The notes beneath the pieces were generated by a model. The model was not told where the DNA came from. It saw only the letters and a list, made by a program, of their open reading frames with translations, and did not search any database. The translations under genes were made by a program, and so were the position numbers. Shown piece by piece: positions 3,961 to 11,947 of a DNA stretch of 13,484 nucleotides. This DNA is from Bacteroidales bacterium (lineage in GTDB: Bacteria; Bacteroidota; Bacteroidia; Bacteroidales; UBA932). How positions within the stretch are numbered: position 1 is the first letter of the stretch; each line of letters opens with the position of its first letter. The stretch lies in NCBI GenBank assembly GCA_017615445.1, contig JAGAAD010000051.1:1-13484 (forward strand), written 5' to 3'.

Positions 3961-6849
3961 ATGAATCTAAACCTCAAAGTCGCAGCGCTCCTGCTTTTCG
4001 CAGGTGTTCTCGCGCATGCGCAGGCCTATTCGGTGAAGGCCGTACTGAAGGACGCAGAGTCCGGTGAAGCAGTGAGTTTCGCCACGGTTTCGCTCCACAA
4101 TCCCGCAAACGACAAGGGAATAGCATACGAACTGAGCGACGAAGACGGCAAGGCCGTGCTCGCCGGAGTCAAGGCCGGAAAGTATGTGTTCAAGGCCGAA
4201 CTCCTCGGTTACAAGAAGTTCGAAAAGAGCATTGAGGTGAAGGACGCCGACCTTGACCTTGGAACCCTGAAGCTGCAGACGGACTCCCGCATGCTGAACG
4301 CCGCGAAAGTCACGGACCGCGGTAACCCCATCCAGATGAAGAGGGACACAATCGCCTTCACAGCAAGCACCTTCAAGACCACGGACAACGACATGCTCGA
4401 GGACCTTCTCAAGAAGATCCCCGGAATGGATATCTCCGAAGACGGAACAATCACTCACAACGGAAAGGAAATCAGCAAGATCACTATAGACGGCAAGACC
4501 TTCTTCCTTAACGATCCTCAGATCGCCACGAAGAACCTCCCCGCCAAGGTGATCGACAAGCTCAAGGTCATCGAGAAGAAGTCAGACCAGGCCGAATTCA
4601 CCGGCATCGACGACGGCGAAGAAGAGACTATCCTGGACCTCACCGTGAAGCCCGGAATGATGAACGGAGTGTTCGGAAACGTCATGGGCGGCGCCGGCCA
4701 CGACATCCCCAGCACGGACATCACCGGCGACTGGCGCTGGCAGACCGGCGGCTTCGTGGGCAACTTCAGCGACAAATACCAGCTCAGCGGCGTGTTCAAC
4801 GCCAATAACACGAACAACCGCGGCTTCAACGACCTCGCCGGCTCCATGATGGGCGGCATGCGCGGAGGCGGCGGCCCGATGGGAATGGGCCAGGGCGGCT
4901 GGGGCGGCGGCAATGGCATCACCACATCCTACATGGCGGGCCTGAACGCCGGCACCAACCTCTTCGACAACAAGATGGAGCTCAGCGGCAACTACGCCCT
5001 TAACGGCAGCGAGCGCAAGGTGGAAGAGCAGTCGGACAAGACCACTCACCTCGAGGATTCGGACCTCATCTACAAATCCAAAGGCAACAGCGTCACGGGC
5101 ACTAACGGCCATCGCTTCGGAATGAGGATGGAGCACAAGTTCTCGGACAACACCAGCATCATCTTCGAGCCGCGCATCAACTTCGGCGGCGGCAGCTTCT
5201 ATGAGCGCGACACCACGGACACTTACACCTACACTGCCGCGACCGGCAAGGTCAAGACCAACGACAGCCAGAAGCTGAACAGCGGCGACAACAAAAACCT
5301 GTCCGCCAGCGGCTTCGCCCTCCTTCGCCAGAAGCTCGGCATCCCCGGCCGCACCCTCACCGTGATGGGCCGTTACTCCCTGAGCCGCAATAAGACTCTC
5401 GGCAACAACTACTCGAGCACCAACGTCTACGACGAGACGGGCACGCCCGCCAACACGCTCGTGAACCAGAACTACACCCAGATGCAGAACTCATCCAGCG
5501 CATTCGCAAGGGCTACCTTCACCCAGCCGCTGGTGGAGAACCTCTACGCCGAAGTGAACCTGGCCTACAACTGGAGCAAGTCCGTTTCGGACAAGAGCAC
5601 CACGGACGCCCTCACCGGCGCCGTCGTGGACAGCTACTCGAACCACATCACCAACGACTTCTCGAGCGAGGAAGCCGGCGCGAACCTCCTCTACCAGACC
5701 GGTTCGTTCCGCGCCCAGCTCGGATTCGCCGTGATCCCGAGCAAGACGCACAACTACACCCAGAGCGGCGCGGCCTACCAGGTGGACACCACCATCACCC
5801 GTCTGAACTGGTCGCCGACCGCAATGCTCTACACGGACCTTGGCGAGAACGGCAGCGCCCGCATTTTCTACCGCGGACGTTCGCAGACCCCTTCGACCAA
5901 CCAGCTCATCACCGTGGCCGACAACTCGAACCCGCTGGCCGTCTCGTTCGGTAACCCGAACCTGGCACCGTACTTCTCGCACAACTTCAACGGCGACATC
6001 CGCTACAACAACAAGAAGACCTATGCGTCCGTGAACGCCCGCTTCAACGGTTCGTTCACTCAAGACCCTATCGTGAATGCCCACTGGTACACGAACGGCG
6101 TGACGTATTCGATGCCGGTCAACGGCCCCGCGAGCGTCAGCCTCGGCGGCAACATCTTCGCCAATGTGCCTATCGGCAAGAAACTCACTCTCTTCAACAT
6201 GCTGCGTGTGAACTGGTCGAACTCTTCGAGCTATGTGGGCACCGGCATCAACACGACCAAGTATATGAAGACGGACGGTTCGCTGGACTACGGCCTTTTC
6301 TTCGCAGACTACGACGAGATCCGCAGCAAGCTGGAGGAGAACCAGACCAGGAGCCTCGGCTTCACCGAGCGCCTCAGGCTGACATACCGCATAGACGCTC
6401 TCGAGCTTGAAGCATCGGCCCGCACGAGGATGAGCCACACGAACTATCTGCTCGCGGACACTTCCTCAGAGACCACCACCTGGAACAACCTGGTTTCCGG
6501 CAGTGCCACCTGGACTGTGGACGACATCGGATTCAGCCTCAAGGGAGACCTGGACTACCGCTGGTACAAAGGCTATGCAACCCAGCAGCCTTCAGAGTAC
6601 GTCTTCAACGCGGAGATTTCGAAGCAGATCCTTCAGAAGAAGGCCACCCTCTCGCTCAAGGGCTACGACATCTTCGGCCAGGCCAAGAACCTCACGGTCA
6701 CTGATTCGAGCAATGTTCACACCGAGTCTCTGAACAACACTCTCGGACGCTACGTCATTCTCTCCTTCACCTACCGTTTCGGCACCTTCGACCGCAGCAA
6801 GATGGGCGGTCCGGGCCGCGGACCCATGGGCCCGCCTCCGGGAAGGTAG
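3961..6849 (+). CDS. TonB-receptor-like outer membrane beta-barrel protein
   Basis: A 962-residue protein. A signal peptide with an AHAQA cleavage region covers about residues 1-21. A carboxypeptidase-regulatory-like beta-sandwich follows (about 22-105), then a TonB-receptor plug-like segment (about 110-215, with LLKKIPGMDISEDGTITHNG and ITIDGKTFF), then a long barrel of alternating aromatic and polar strands ending near SFTYRFG. The substrate is unknown. No neighbouring SusD-like gene supports glycan uptake. Two odd stretches stand out: residues 294-319 contain 15 Gly and 5 Met in 26 positions, near the start of the barrel, and a Gly/Pro/Arg/Met tail (948-962) follows the last strand. It lies 15 bases after ruvC with no visible promoter, so it probably shares the serS-ruvC transcript. 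Confidence 0.85.
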   Translation: MNLNLKVAALLLFAGVLAHAQAYSVKAVLKDAESGEAVSFATVSLHNPANDKGIAYELSDEDGKAVLAGVKAGKYVFKAELLGYKKFEKSIEVKDADLDLGTLKLQTDSRMLNAAKVTDRGNPIQMKRDTIAFTASTFKTTDNDMLEDLLKKIPGMDISEDGTITHNGKEISKITIDGKTFFLNDPQIATKNLPAKVIDKLKVIEKKSDQAEFTGIDDGEEETILDLTVKPGMMNGVFGNVMGGAGHDIPSTDITGDWRWQTGGFVGNFSDKYQLSGVFNANNTNNRGFNDLAGSMMGGMRGGGGPMGMGQGGWGGGNGITTSYMAGLNAGTNLFDNKMELSGNYALNGSERKVEEQSDKTTHLEDSDLIYKSKGNSVTGTNGHRFGMRMEHKFSDNTSIIFEPRINFGGGSFYERDTTDTYTYTAATGKVKTNDSQKLNSGDNKNLSASGFALLRQKLGIPGRTLTVMGRYSLSRNKTLGNNYSSTNVYDETGTPANTLVNQNYTQMQNSSSAFARATFTQPLVENLYAEVNLAYNWSKSVSDKSTTDALTGAVVDSYSNHITNDFSSEEAGANLLYQTGSFRAQLGFAVIPSKTHNYTQSGAAYQVDTTITRLNWSPTAMLYTDLGENGSARIFYRGRSQTPSTNQLITVADNSNPLAVSFGNPNLAPYFSHNFNGDIRYNNKKTYASVNARFNGSFTQDPIVNAHWYTNGVTYSMPVNGPASVSLGGNIFANVPIGKKLTLFNMLRVNWSNSSSYVGTGINTTKYMKTDGSLDYGLFFADYDEIRSKLEENQTRSLGFTERLRLTYRIDALELEASARTRMSHTNYLLADTSSETTTWNNLVSGSATWTVDDIGFSLKGDLDYRWYKGYATQQPSEYVFNAEISKQILQKKATLSLKGYDIFGQAKNLTVTDSSNVHTESLNNTLGRYVILSFTYRFGTFDRSKMGGPGRGPMGPPPGR

Positions 6850-6875
6850 CAGGGGTTAATGCCAAATATATTTTG

Positions 6876-6883
6876 TATATTTG
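6876..6883 (+). promoter_or_regulatory. Promoter -7 box of the PASTA-rluD-lnt-coaD operon
   Basis: TATATTTG is an exact TAnnTTTG match in the only AT-rich stretch between the barrel gene and the PASTA gene. No clear TTTG -33 element is present; GTTAA near 6855-6859 sits at about the right distance. The predicted start site is near 6888-6891. A message beginning there would be nearly leaderless for ATG 6890, or have about 18 bases of leader for ATG 6908. Confidence 0.65.
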
Positions 6884-6889
6884 TGCATT

Positions 6890-7708
6890 ATGACTGAAAA
6901 GAAAAAAATGAACCGGGTCATAAAGAATCTTCTTTGTGGCCTAGTTTTTATTCTGGTGATAGTGCTGGCGGTGGAGGTGTTCCTCCGCGTGACCACCCAG
7001 CACGGCGTCTCCGTCACAGTCCCCGATATGGTGGGCATGCAGCTTTCAGACGCTGAAGCCCTGACCCAGAAGGACAAGCTGGAACTTTTCGTGACAGACT
7101 CAGTGTTCGTGAGCAGTTTCATGAAGGGCAGCGTGTATGCGCAGAACCCGAAGGCGGGCAGCACCGTGAAAAAGGGCCGCAAGATCTATCTCACCGTGAA
7201 TGCGAAGAAGGAGAAGCAGGCCGAGGTGCCCAGCCTCGTGGGCCTCTCCCTTCGCCAGGCGAAGGTGGAGCTCCAGACACGAGGCCTCAAGCTCGGCCGT
7301 ATCTCTTATGTGGACGACATGGCCACCAACCTGGTGCTCGGCCAGCTCCTGAAGGGGCAGGAAATCGAGCCCGGGACCAGCGTGGATGTGGGGACGGTGA
7401 TAGACCTGAAACTCGGCTGGAACAGGGCAGACGGGTACACCACCATGCCTGACTTCTCCCGCATGCAGTATCAGCGTGCGGTGAGCTATGTGCAGGACAA
7501 TTCTTTCAATATCGGCAAGATAATATTCGACGATTCGGTGAAGACCGTGGAAGACACCCTCGCCGCGATGGTCTATCGGCAGGTTCCCGTGGCCGGGTCT
7601 GAAGACATCATCCTCGGCAGCTCCGTCAGTCTCTATCTGACTGTGGACGAAAGCCGCCTTCCGGCCCTTCCGGAGGAACCTGAATATCTGGAGCAAAGCT
7701 CACTATAA
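6890..7708 (+). CDS. Membrane-anchored PASTA domain protein
   Basis: A protein of 272 residues from ATG 6890. A Lys-rich N-terminus (TEKKKMNR) precedes one membrane helix (about residues 14-34), followed by three extracytoplasmic PASTA repeats: about 42-105 (VPDMVGMQLSDAEAL), 110-175 (VPSLVGLSLRQAKVEL) and 182-255 (MPDFSRMQYQRAVSYV). PASTA modules bind muropeptides or scaffold cell-wall enzymes in penicillin-binding proteins and Ser/Thr kinases, but no kinase or transpeptidase domain is present. ATG 6908, preceded by an A-rich run, is an equally plausible start given the promoter position; the upstream TTG at 6881 overlaps the -7 box and is rejected. The stop overlaps the next start by one base (TAATG). 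Confidence 0.88.
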   Translation: MTEKKKMNRVIKNLLCGLVFILVIVLAVEVFLRVTTQHGVSVTVPDMVGMQLSDAEALTQKDKLELFVTDSVFVSSFMKGSVYAQNPKAGSTVKKGRKIYLTVNAKKEKQAEVPSLVGLSLRQAKVELQTRGLKLGRISYVDDMATNLVLGQLLKGQEIEPGTSVDVGTVIDLKLGWNRADGYTTMPDFSRMQYQRAVSYVQDNSFNIGKIIFDDSVKTVEDTLAAMVYRQVPVAGSEDIILGSSVSLYLTVDESRLPALPEEPEYLEQSSL

Positions 7709-8802
7709 TGGCAGACTGGCTGGACAACGCCTTCGAGGTGGAGGAGCCCGAGCTCCCCGGTGAAGAAGGGCGCGAACAGGAAATGTTCGAGCACTTCCGT
7801 CTGACCGTGGACTCCGGGCAGGCCCCTATCCGCATAGACAAATACATGTCCGAGCACCTGGAGGACACCTCCCGCAACCGGATCCAGCTTGCCATCAAAG
7901 AGGGCTATGTCCATGTCCAGGACAAGCCCGTGAAAGCGAACTATATCGTCCGTCCGGGCGATGTCATCAAGTTCGTGATGCCCTACCGCCGCAGGGGCGT
8001 GGAGATCATCCCGCAGGACATCCCGCTGAACATAGTCTATGAAGACGAAGACGTGCTGGTGCTGAACAAGCCGGCGGGGATGGTGGTCCACCCCGGGCAC
8101 GGCCATTTCGAAGGCACGCTGGTAAATGCGCTGGCGTTCCACCTCGGGATGAAGCCCGGCGATGCCGCGGAAGAAGACGGCAGGATGGGTTTGCTGGTCC
8201 ACAGGATCGACAAAGACACCTCAGGCCTGCTGCTGGTCTCGAAGAACGACCAGGCCCAGCTGCGCCTCGCCAAGCAGTTCTATGAGCATACGATCGAACG
8301 GAGGTACAACGCAATCGTCTGGGGCAATATCGCGGAAGACGAAGGGACGATAGACGCTCCCATCAGCCGCGACCAGAACGACCGCCTGCGCTTCCGCGTC
8401 TGCGACGACCCGGAGAAGGGTAAGCACGCCGTGACGCATTACCGCGTGCTCGAGCGCTTCGGCTATGTCACCTTCGTGGAGTGCCGCCTGGAGACGGGCA
8501 GGACCCATCAGATCCGTGTGCACATGTCCCATATCGGACACCCCCTTTTCGCGGACGAGAGATACGGCGGGATGGAGATACGCAAGGGAACCATTTATGC
8601 GAAATACAAGCAGTTCATCCGCAACTGCTTCGAGATATGTCCGCGCCAGGCGCTCCATGCGAAGACTCTCGGCTTCGTGCATCCCACTAGCGGGAAGTTC
8701 CTGCAGTTCGATTCCGCGATCCCGGAGGATATGAGCCGCCTGCTGGACAAATGGCGCAGGTACTGCGGCAACATGCCTGAAGAAGAGACAGAAGATGAGT
8801 AA
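7708..8802 (+). CDS. rluD: RluA/RluD-family 23S rRNA pseudouridine synthase
   Basis: A 364-residue enzyme that isomerises uridine to pseudouridine in rRNA. An acidic N-terminal extension precedes an S4 RNA-binding domain (about residues 35-90, with IRIDKYMSEHLEDTSRNRIQ). The catalytic domain contains HRIDKDTSGLLLVSKND with catalytic Asp168, and ETGRTHQIRVHM downstream. S4 plus this core is the RluC/RluD architecture; RluD (helix 69 sites) is the likelier assignment, but exact target uridines cannot be read from sequence. The PASTA-RluD order recurs in Bacteroidetes, to my knowledge. The end overlaps lnt by eight bases, suggesting coupled translation. Confidence 0.88.
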   Translation: MADWLDNAFEVEEPELPGEEGREQEMFEHFRLTVDSGQAPIRIDKYMSEHLEDTSRNRIQLAIKEGYVHVQDKPVKANYIVRPGDVIKFVMPYRRRGVEIIPQDIPLNIVYEDEDVLVLNKPAGMVVHPGHGHFEGTLVNALAFHLGMKPGDAAEEDGRMGLLVHRIDKDTSGLLLVSKNDQAQLRLAKQFYEHTIERRYNAIVWGNIAEDEGTIDAPISRDQNDRLRFRVCDDPEKGKHAVTHYRVLERFGYVTFVECRLETGRTHQIRVHMSHIGHPLFADERYGGMEIRKGTIYAKYKQFIRNCFEICPRQALHAKTLGFVHPTSGKFLQFDSAIPEDMSRLLDKWRRYCGNMPEEETEDE

Positions 8803-10456
8803 AGATAAACGTTTGATAGCGCTGCTTCTGGCAGCATTCTCGGTGCTGATCAGCCTGCCGTGGCTCGTGCCGCATTGCGGCGTGCTCGCGCTGGTGGCCC
8901 TCGTGCCGTTGCTTTGCGCCGAGCGCCTCGCCACCGGCCTCGGGCTGAAGCGCTTCTTCTGGTGGTACTACGCCGCGTTTGTCGCCTTCAACGCCCTCAC
9001 CACATGGTGGGTCTGCAAGGCGACTGTCGGCGGCGGCATCTTCGCCGTGCTGGCGAACGCGCTGCAGATGGCCGTGATCTTCGGCCTGTTCCGCGTGAGC
9101 CGCAGGCGTTTCGACGGCGCTCTGCCGTACATCTTCCTCGCCGCGATGTGGATCGCCTGGGAGAGGTTCTACCTGGTGGACGCGTCCATCAGCTGGCCGT
9201 GGCTGGCGTTCGGAAACGCGTTCGCGCGCTCGACCCGGCTGATCCAGTGGTATGAATGGACGGGCATGCTCGGCGGCTCGCTGTGGGTCTGGGTGGTGAA
9301 CCTTGGCCTGTTCGGGCTGATGGTGGTGCTCTCGAACGGATGGTGGATGCGCTGGACGCCGAAAGCGCGCTGGGCTGCGGGTCTCGGACTCGCGCTGGTT
9401 CTCGCCGGCCCGATGGTGACTTCGGCTGTCATCTTCAAGCACTGCGAAGAGCGCTCGGACGCCGGGACGCTGGATGTGGTGATGGCGCAGTCCAACTTCG
9501 ACCCCTGGCAGAAGCTGCGCGCGGTGCCGCAGAGAGAGCAGAACGCGCAGGTCACCGGCCTTTTCGAGCAGGAGCTCTGCTCGCGCGAAAACCCCTCCGA
9601 GATGGCGCTGATGGTGCTGCCGGAGACTTTCACATCGGACATTTGGATAGGGAACCTCGAATATTCGCCGACCTGGCGCACGTTCAGCGAGATGGTGCGA
9701 AAGTACCCGGACGTGAACCTGCTGTTCGGCGCATCGGCGCATCAAGCGTTCTACACGGCCGCGCGGCCGAACGTGCTCGCGCGCAAGACCCGCGACGACG
9801 TCTGGTATGTGAGCTATAATTCCGCGTTCATGACGGACAGCACCGGCAGGGAAGACCGCGTGGACAAGAGCAAGCTGGTGGTGGGCACGGAGCTGACCCC
9901 GTGGCCGAAGATAATGGTGCCGTTCGACGAATGGCTCGGCCGCCTGCTCGGCTCGCCCGGCGGGTTCATGGGCCGCTGCGTCATCCAGGGCGAAGCCCGC
10001 AATCTGGAGGCGCGCGAGTATGGTCCGGACGGCGAGGTGGTCCGACGTGTGCCGATCGGAGTGCCGATCTGCTACGAGTCCATCTACCCCGAGTGGTGCA
10101 GGGACTACGTCCGCGAGGGCGCGACTCTGATTTCCGTCATCACCAACGACGGCTGGTGGGGAAACACCCCGGGCTATCGCCAGCATTTCAGCTACTCCCG
10201 CCTCCGCGCCATCGAACTGCGGCGCGACATAGCCCGCTGCGCGAACACCGGCATCTCCGCGTTCATAGACCAGAGGGGAGAGGTGGTCCGGCAGTCCGGC
10301 TGGTGGGTGCCTTATCTGCTCCATGGCCGGGTGAATCTGACCGAACATCAGACTTTCTTCGCCCGCTATGGTGATATTGTCGGCAGACTTTGTACATTTG
10401 TATTCGTGCTGATGCTGCTTGCACTGCTCGTCAGACTGTTTATTAGGAAGAAATGA
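8795..10456 (+). CDS. lnt: Apolipoprotein N-acyltransferase
   Basis: A 553-residue inner-membrane enzyme that adds the third acyl chain to lipoproteins. The N-terminal 220 or so residues are hydrophobic with several predicted membrane helices and many Trp. A periplasmic carbon-nitrogen hydrolase domain follows, with the triad Glu277 (VLPETF), Lys358 (VDKSKLV) and Cys426 (GVPICYESIYPEW). A final helix (IVGRLCTFVFVLMLLALLVRL) and a basic tail close the protein, the normal Lnt topology. It is slightly longer than the E. coli enzyme. The start lies within the last codons of the rluD-like gene, and the stop overlaps the coaD start (ATGA). Confidence 0.93.
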   Translation: MSKDKRLIALLLAAFSVLISLPWLVPHCGVLALVALVPLLCAERLATGLGLKRFFWWYYAAFVAFNALTTWWVCKATVGGGIFAVLANALQMAVIFGLFRVSRRRFDGALPYIFLAAMWIAWERFYLVDASISWPWLAFGNAFARSTRLIQWYEWTGMLGGSLWVWVVNLGLFGLMVVLSNGWWMRWTPKARWAAGLGLALVLAGPMVTSAVIFKHCEERSDAGTLDVVMAQSNFDPWQKLRAVPQREQNAQVTGLFEQELCSRENPSEMALMVLPETFTSDIWIGNLEYSPTWRTFSEMVRKYPDVNLLFGASAHQAFYTAARPNVLARKTRDDVWYVSYNSAFMTDSTGREDRVDKSKLVVGTELTPWPKIMVPFDEWLGRLLGSPGGFMGRCVIQGEARNLEAREYGPDGEVVRRVPIGVPICYESIYPEWCRDYVREGATLISVITNDGWWGNTPGYRQHFSYSRLRAIELRRDIARCANTGISAFIDQRGEVVRQSGWWVPYLLHGRVNLTEHQTFFARYGDIVGRLCTFVFVLMLLALLVRLFIRKK

Positions 10457-10926
10457 AGACTATTGCACTCTTTCCCGGATCGTTCGATCCCTTCACCGCA
10501 GGACACCTCAATATCCTGAAGAGGGCGCTGACCATGTTCGACAACGTGGTGGTGGCGGTGGGCGTGAACCAGGACAAGCCCGGTTTCTATTCCAAAGACG
10601 TCAGAGTGGACATAATCAAACAGGCCGTCAGGGGCCTGGAAGGCGTGTCCGTCATCACCTACGACGGTCTCACGATAGACGTCTGCCGCTCGCTTGGCAT
10701 CAAACATGTAGTCAGGGGAGTAAGAAACATGCTCGATTTCGAGACGGAGCGCAGCATCGCGGACGCAAACCGCAGGCTTGCGCCGGAGATTGAAACAATA
10801 ATAATCCCTACCGCCCAGGAATTTGCGCACATCTCTTCCAGCGCTGTCCGCGACATCCTGAGGCACCACGGAGACACATCTCTCTTCGTCCCGGAAGGAG
10901 TTAAACTGCCGCCATTCGATGTATAG
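10453..10926 (+). CDS. coaD: Phosphopantetheine adenylyltransferase
   Basis: A 157-residue cytoplasmic enzyme that transfers AMP from ATP to 4'-phosphopantetheine, the penultimate step of coenzyme A synthesis. The nucleotidyltransferase signature FPGSFDPFTAGHLNIL (7-22, His18) is intact, and VVRGVRNMLDFETE and HISSSAVRDI (126-135) fit the family. Length is typical. The ATG overlaps the lnt stop by four bases, and the end overlaps the next gene by eight bases, so it is embedded in a tightly coupled operon. Confidence 0.96.
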   Translation: MKTIALFPGSFDPFTAGHLNILKRALTMFDNVVVAVGVNQDKPGFYSKDVRVDIIKQAVRGLEGVSVITYDGLTIDVCRSLGIKHVVRGVRNMLDFETERSIADANRRLAPEIETIIIPTAQEFAHISSSAVRDILRHHGDTSLFVPEGVKLPPFDV

Positions 10927-11725
10927 GAAGTTAGTCATATCGGTTCTTTCGCTCTGCTTCGCGTTTTCAGCTTTCGCGCAGCAGTTGGACAGCACGCGCC
11001 TTGCGCCGCTGGACTCCCTGCTCGGCGAGTACTACGAAGCGATGATCTACGAAGCCACTCCCGCAAAGTATCAGGAGTGCGACTTCCTGATCGAGTCCTG
11101 CAAAGACTCCCTGGTGCGTCAGTGGGTGGCCACCAGAATCCTCGAGCACTATATGGACAACCCGCCTCTGATGGGCGAGGAAGCGGTGGCGATCTATGTC
11201 TACGACAAGTGGTTCGCCAGCGGAAAGATCAAGATAGCGGACGATTGGCTCGCGTTCTCCGCGAAGCTGTTCGTGGATTTCAACAGAGCCAGCATGCTCG
11301 GGATGAAAGCTCCGGTGATCAGCCTGCTGCCTCCGATGGGCACTGAAAAGATAGTGGCCCCGGAGAAGGGCATGCCTTCGGTGCTTTACTTCTACGACAC
11401 CTCATGCAGCAAGTGCAAGGTGACTTCCGCCGTTCTGCCCCACGCCTTCGAAGGCGTCAGCTTCCCCGTGACCATGTTTATGATCTACACCGGTCAGGAC
11501 GGAGACGAATGGGCGGAGTTCAGGTCGGCCTTCAGCGTGGATAATCCTAATGTGAGGGTGGTGCACGCCTGGGACCCTGAGATTGAGTCCGATTACCAGA
11601 AGCAGTACGGAGTCCTCACCACTCCCAAGATGTTCCTCGTGGGCACGGACGGCATCATCGAAGGCCGCCGCCTCGAGGTGGAGTCGCTCGTGCAGCTGCT
11701 CTCGATTTATGAAAATATCCAGTAG
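10919..11725 (+). CDS. Periplasmic DUF5106-like protein with thioredoxin fold
   Basis: A 268-residue secreted protein. A signal peptide (MYRKLVISVLSLCFAFSAFA, cleavage before QQ) is followed by a helical N-terminal region (about 25-130) resembling DUF5106. A thioredoxin-like domain follows (about 140-268) with a CSKC active-site motif (Cys163, Cys166) after FYDTS, and a cis-Pro segment TTPKMF. The order matches Bacteroidetes TlpA-like proteins. Redox activity toward envelope proteins is inferred from the CxxC; the partner is unknown. The start lies within the last codons of coaD, and a small regulator-like gene begins three bases after its stop. Confidence 0.82.
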   Translation: MYRKLVISVLSLCFAFSAFAQQLDSTRLAPLDSLLGEYYEAMIYEATPAKYQECDFLIESCKDSLVRQWVATRILEHYMDNPPLMGEEAVAIYVYDKWFASGKIKIADDWLAFSAKLFVDFNRASMLGMKAPVISLLPPMGTEKIVAPEKGMPSVLYFYDTSCSKCKVTSAVLPHAFEGVSFPVTMFMIYTGQDGDEWAEFRSAFSVDNPNVRVVHAWDPEIESDYQKQYGVLTTPKMFLVGTDGIIEGRRLEVESLVQLLSIYENIQ

Positions 11726-11728
11726 ATA

Positions 11729-11947
11729 ATGAATAAGCAGAAAATCGATCCTTTGTATCTGGCCAGGGAAAGGGCCGCTCTTCGTCACAAGCACCGTAAG
11801 ACAGTCTTGTTCAACGACAGGGAAGTCGCCGCAATCGAGGAGTATTGCAGGGTCTACCACATCTCCTCCAGATCGGCGATGTTCCGTCAGGCGATTATGG
11901 AAAGAGTGCTGGAAGGGTTGGACGAACTGCACCCGACTCTGTTCTAG
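11729..11947 (+). CDS. Small ribbon-helix-helix-like protein
   Basis: A 72-residue protein, last in the operon. A basic N-terminus (RERAALRHKHRK) precedes a segment with the ribbon-helix-helix pattern: a short strand (KTVLFND), helix A (REVAAIEEYCRVY) and, after a turn with SSRSAM, helix B (FRQAIMERVLEGL). Such proteins usually bind DNA as dimers, but family and targets are unknown. Close relatives, with the same IDPLYLARERAA opening and LF ending, are common in Bacteroidales to my knowledge. It lacks a neighbouring toxin gene, which argues against an antitoxin role. Its TAG stop is read from the same CTAG as the ung stop on the other strand. Confidence 0.75.
   Translation: MNKQKIDPLYLARERAALRHKHRKTVLFNDREVAAIEEYCRVYHISSRSAMFRQAIMERVLEGLDELHPTLF

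Noticed and set aside
5491..6438. 315-codon open frame antisense to the barrel gene
   Set aside because: Val/Arg/His-rich low-complexity translation opposite a clear barrel coding frame; no independent support.
6800..6849. GC-rich inverted repeat at the end of the barrel gene as a terminator
   Set aside because: The pairing (GGTCCG with CGGACC) comes from Gly/Pro codons, lies within the coding sequence and has no T-run directly after it.
8687..10348. Long 553-codon open frame antisense to lnt
   Set aside because: It mirrors lnt almost end to end and its translation is rich in His, Arg and Ala with no recognisable domain. GC-rich codon use removes stop codons from the opposite strand. lnt has an intact catalytic triad and correct operon placement.
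10919..10990. Lipobox at LSLC (Cys13) in the DUF5106-like protein
   Set aside because: The residue before Cys is Leu, not Gly/Ala/Ser, and Cys13 lies within the hydrophobic core. A standard cleavage after AFA fits better.
11729..11947. Antitoxin of a toxin-antitoxin pair
   Set aside because: No small toxin-like gene is adjacent; neighbours are a thioredoxin-like gene and a convergent ung.
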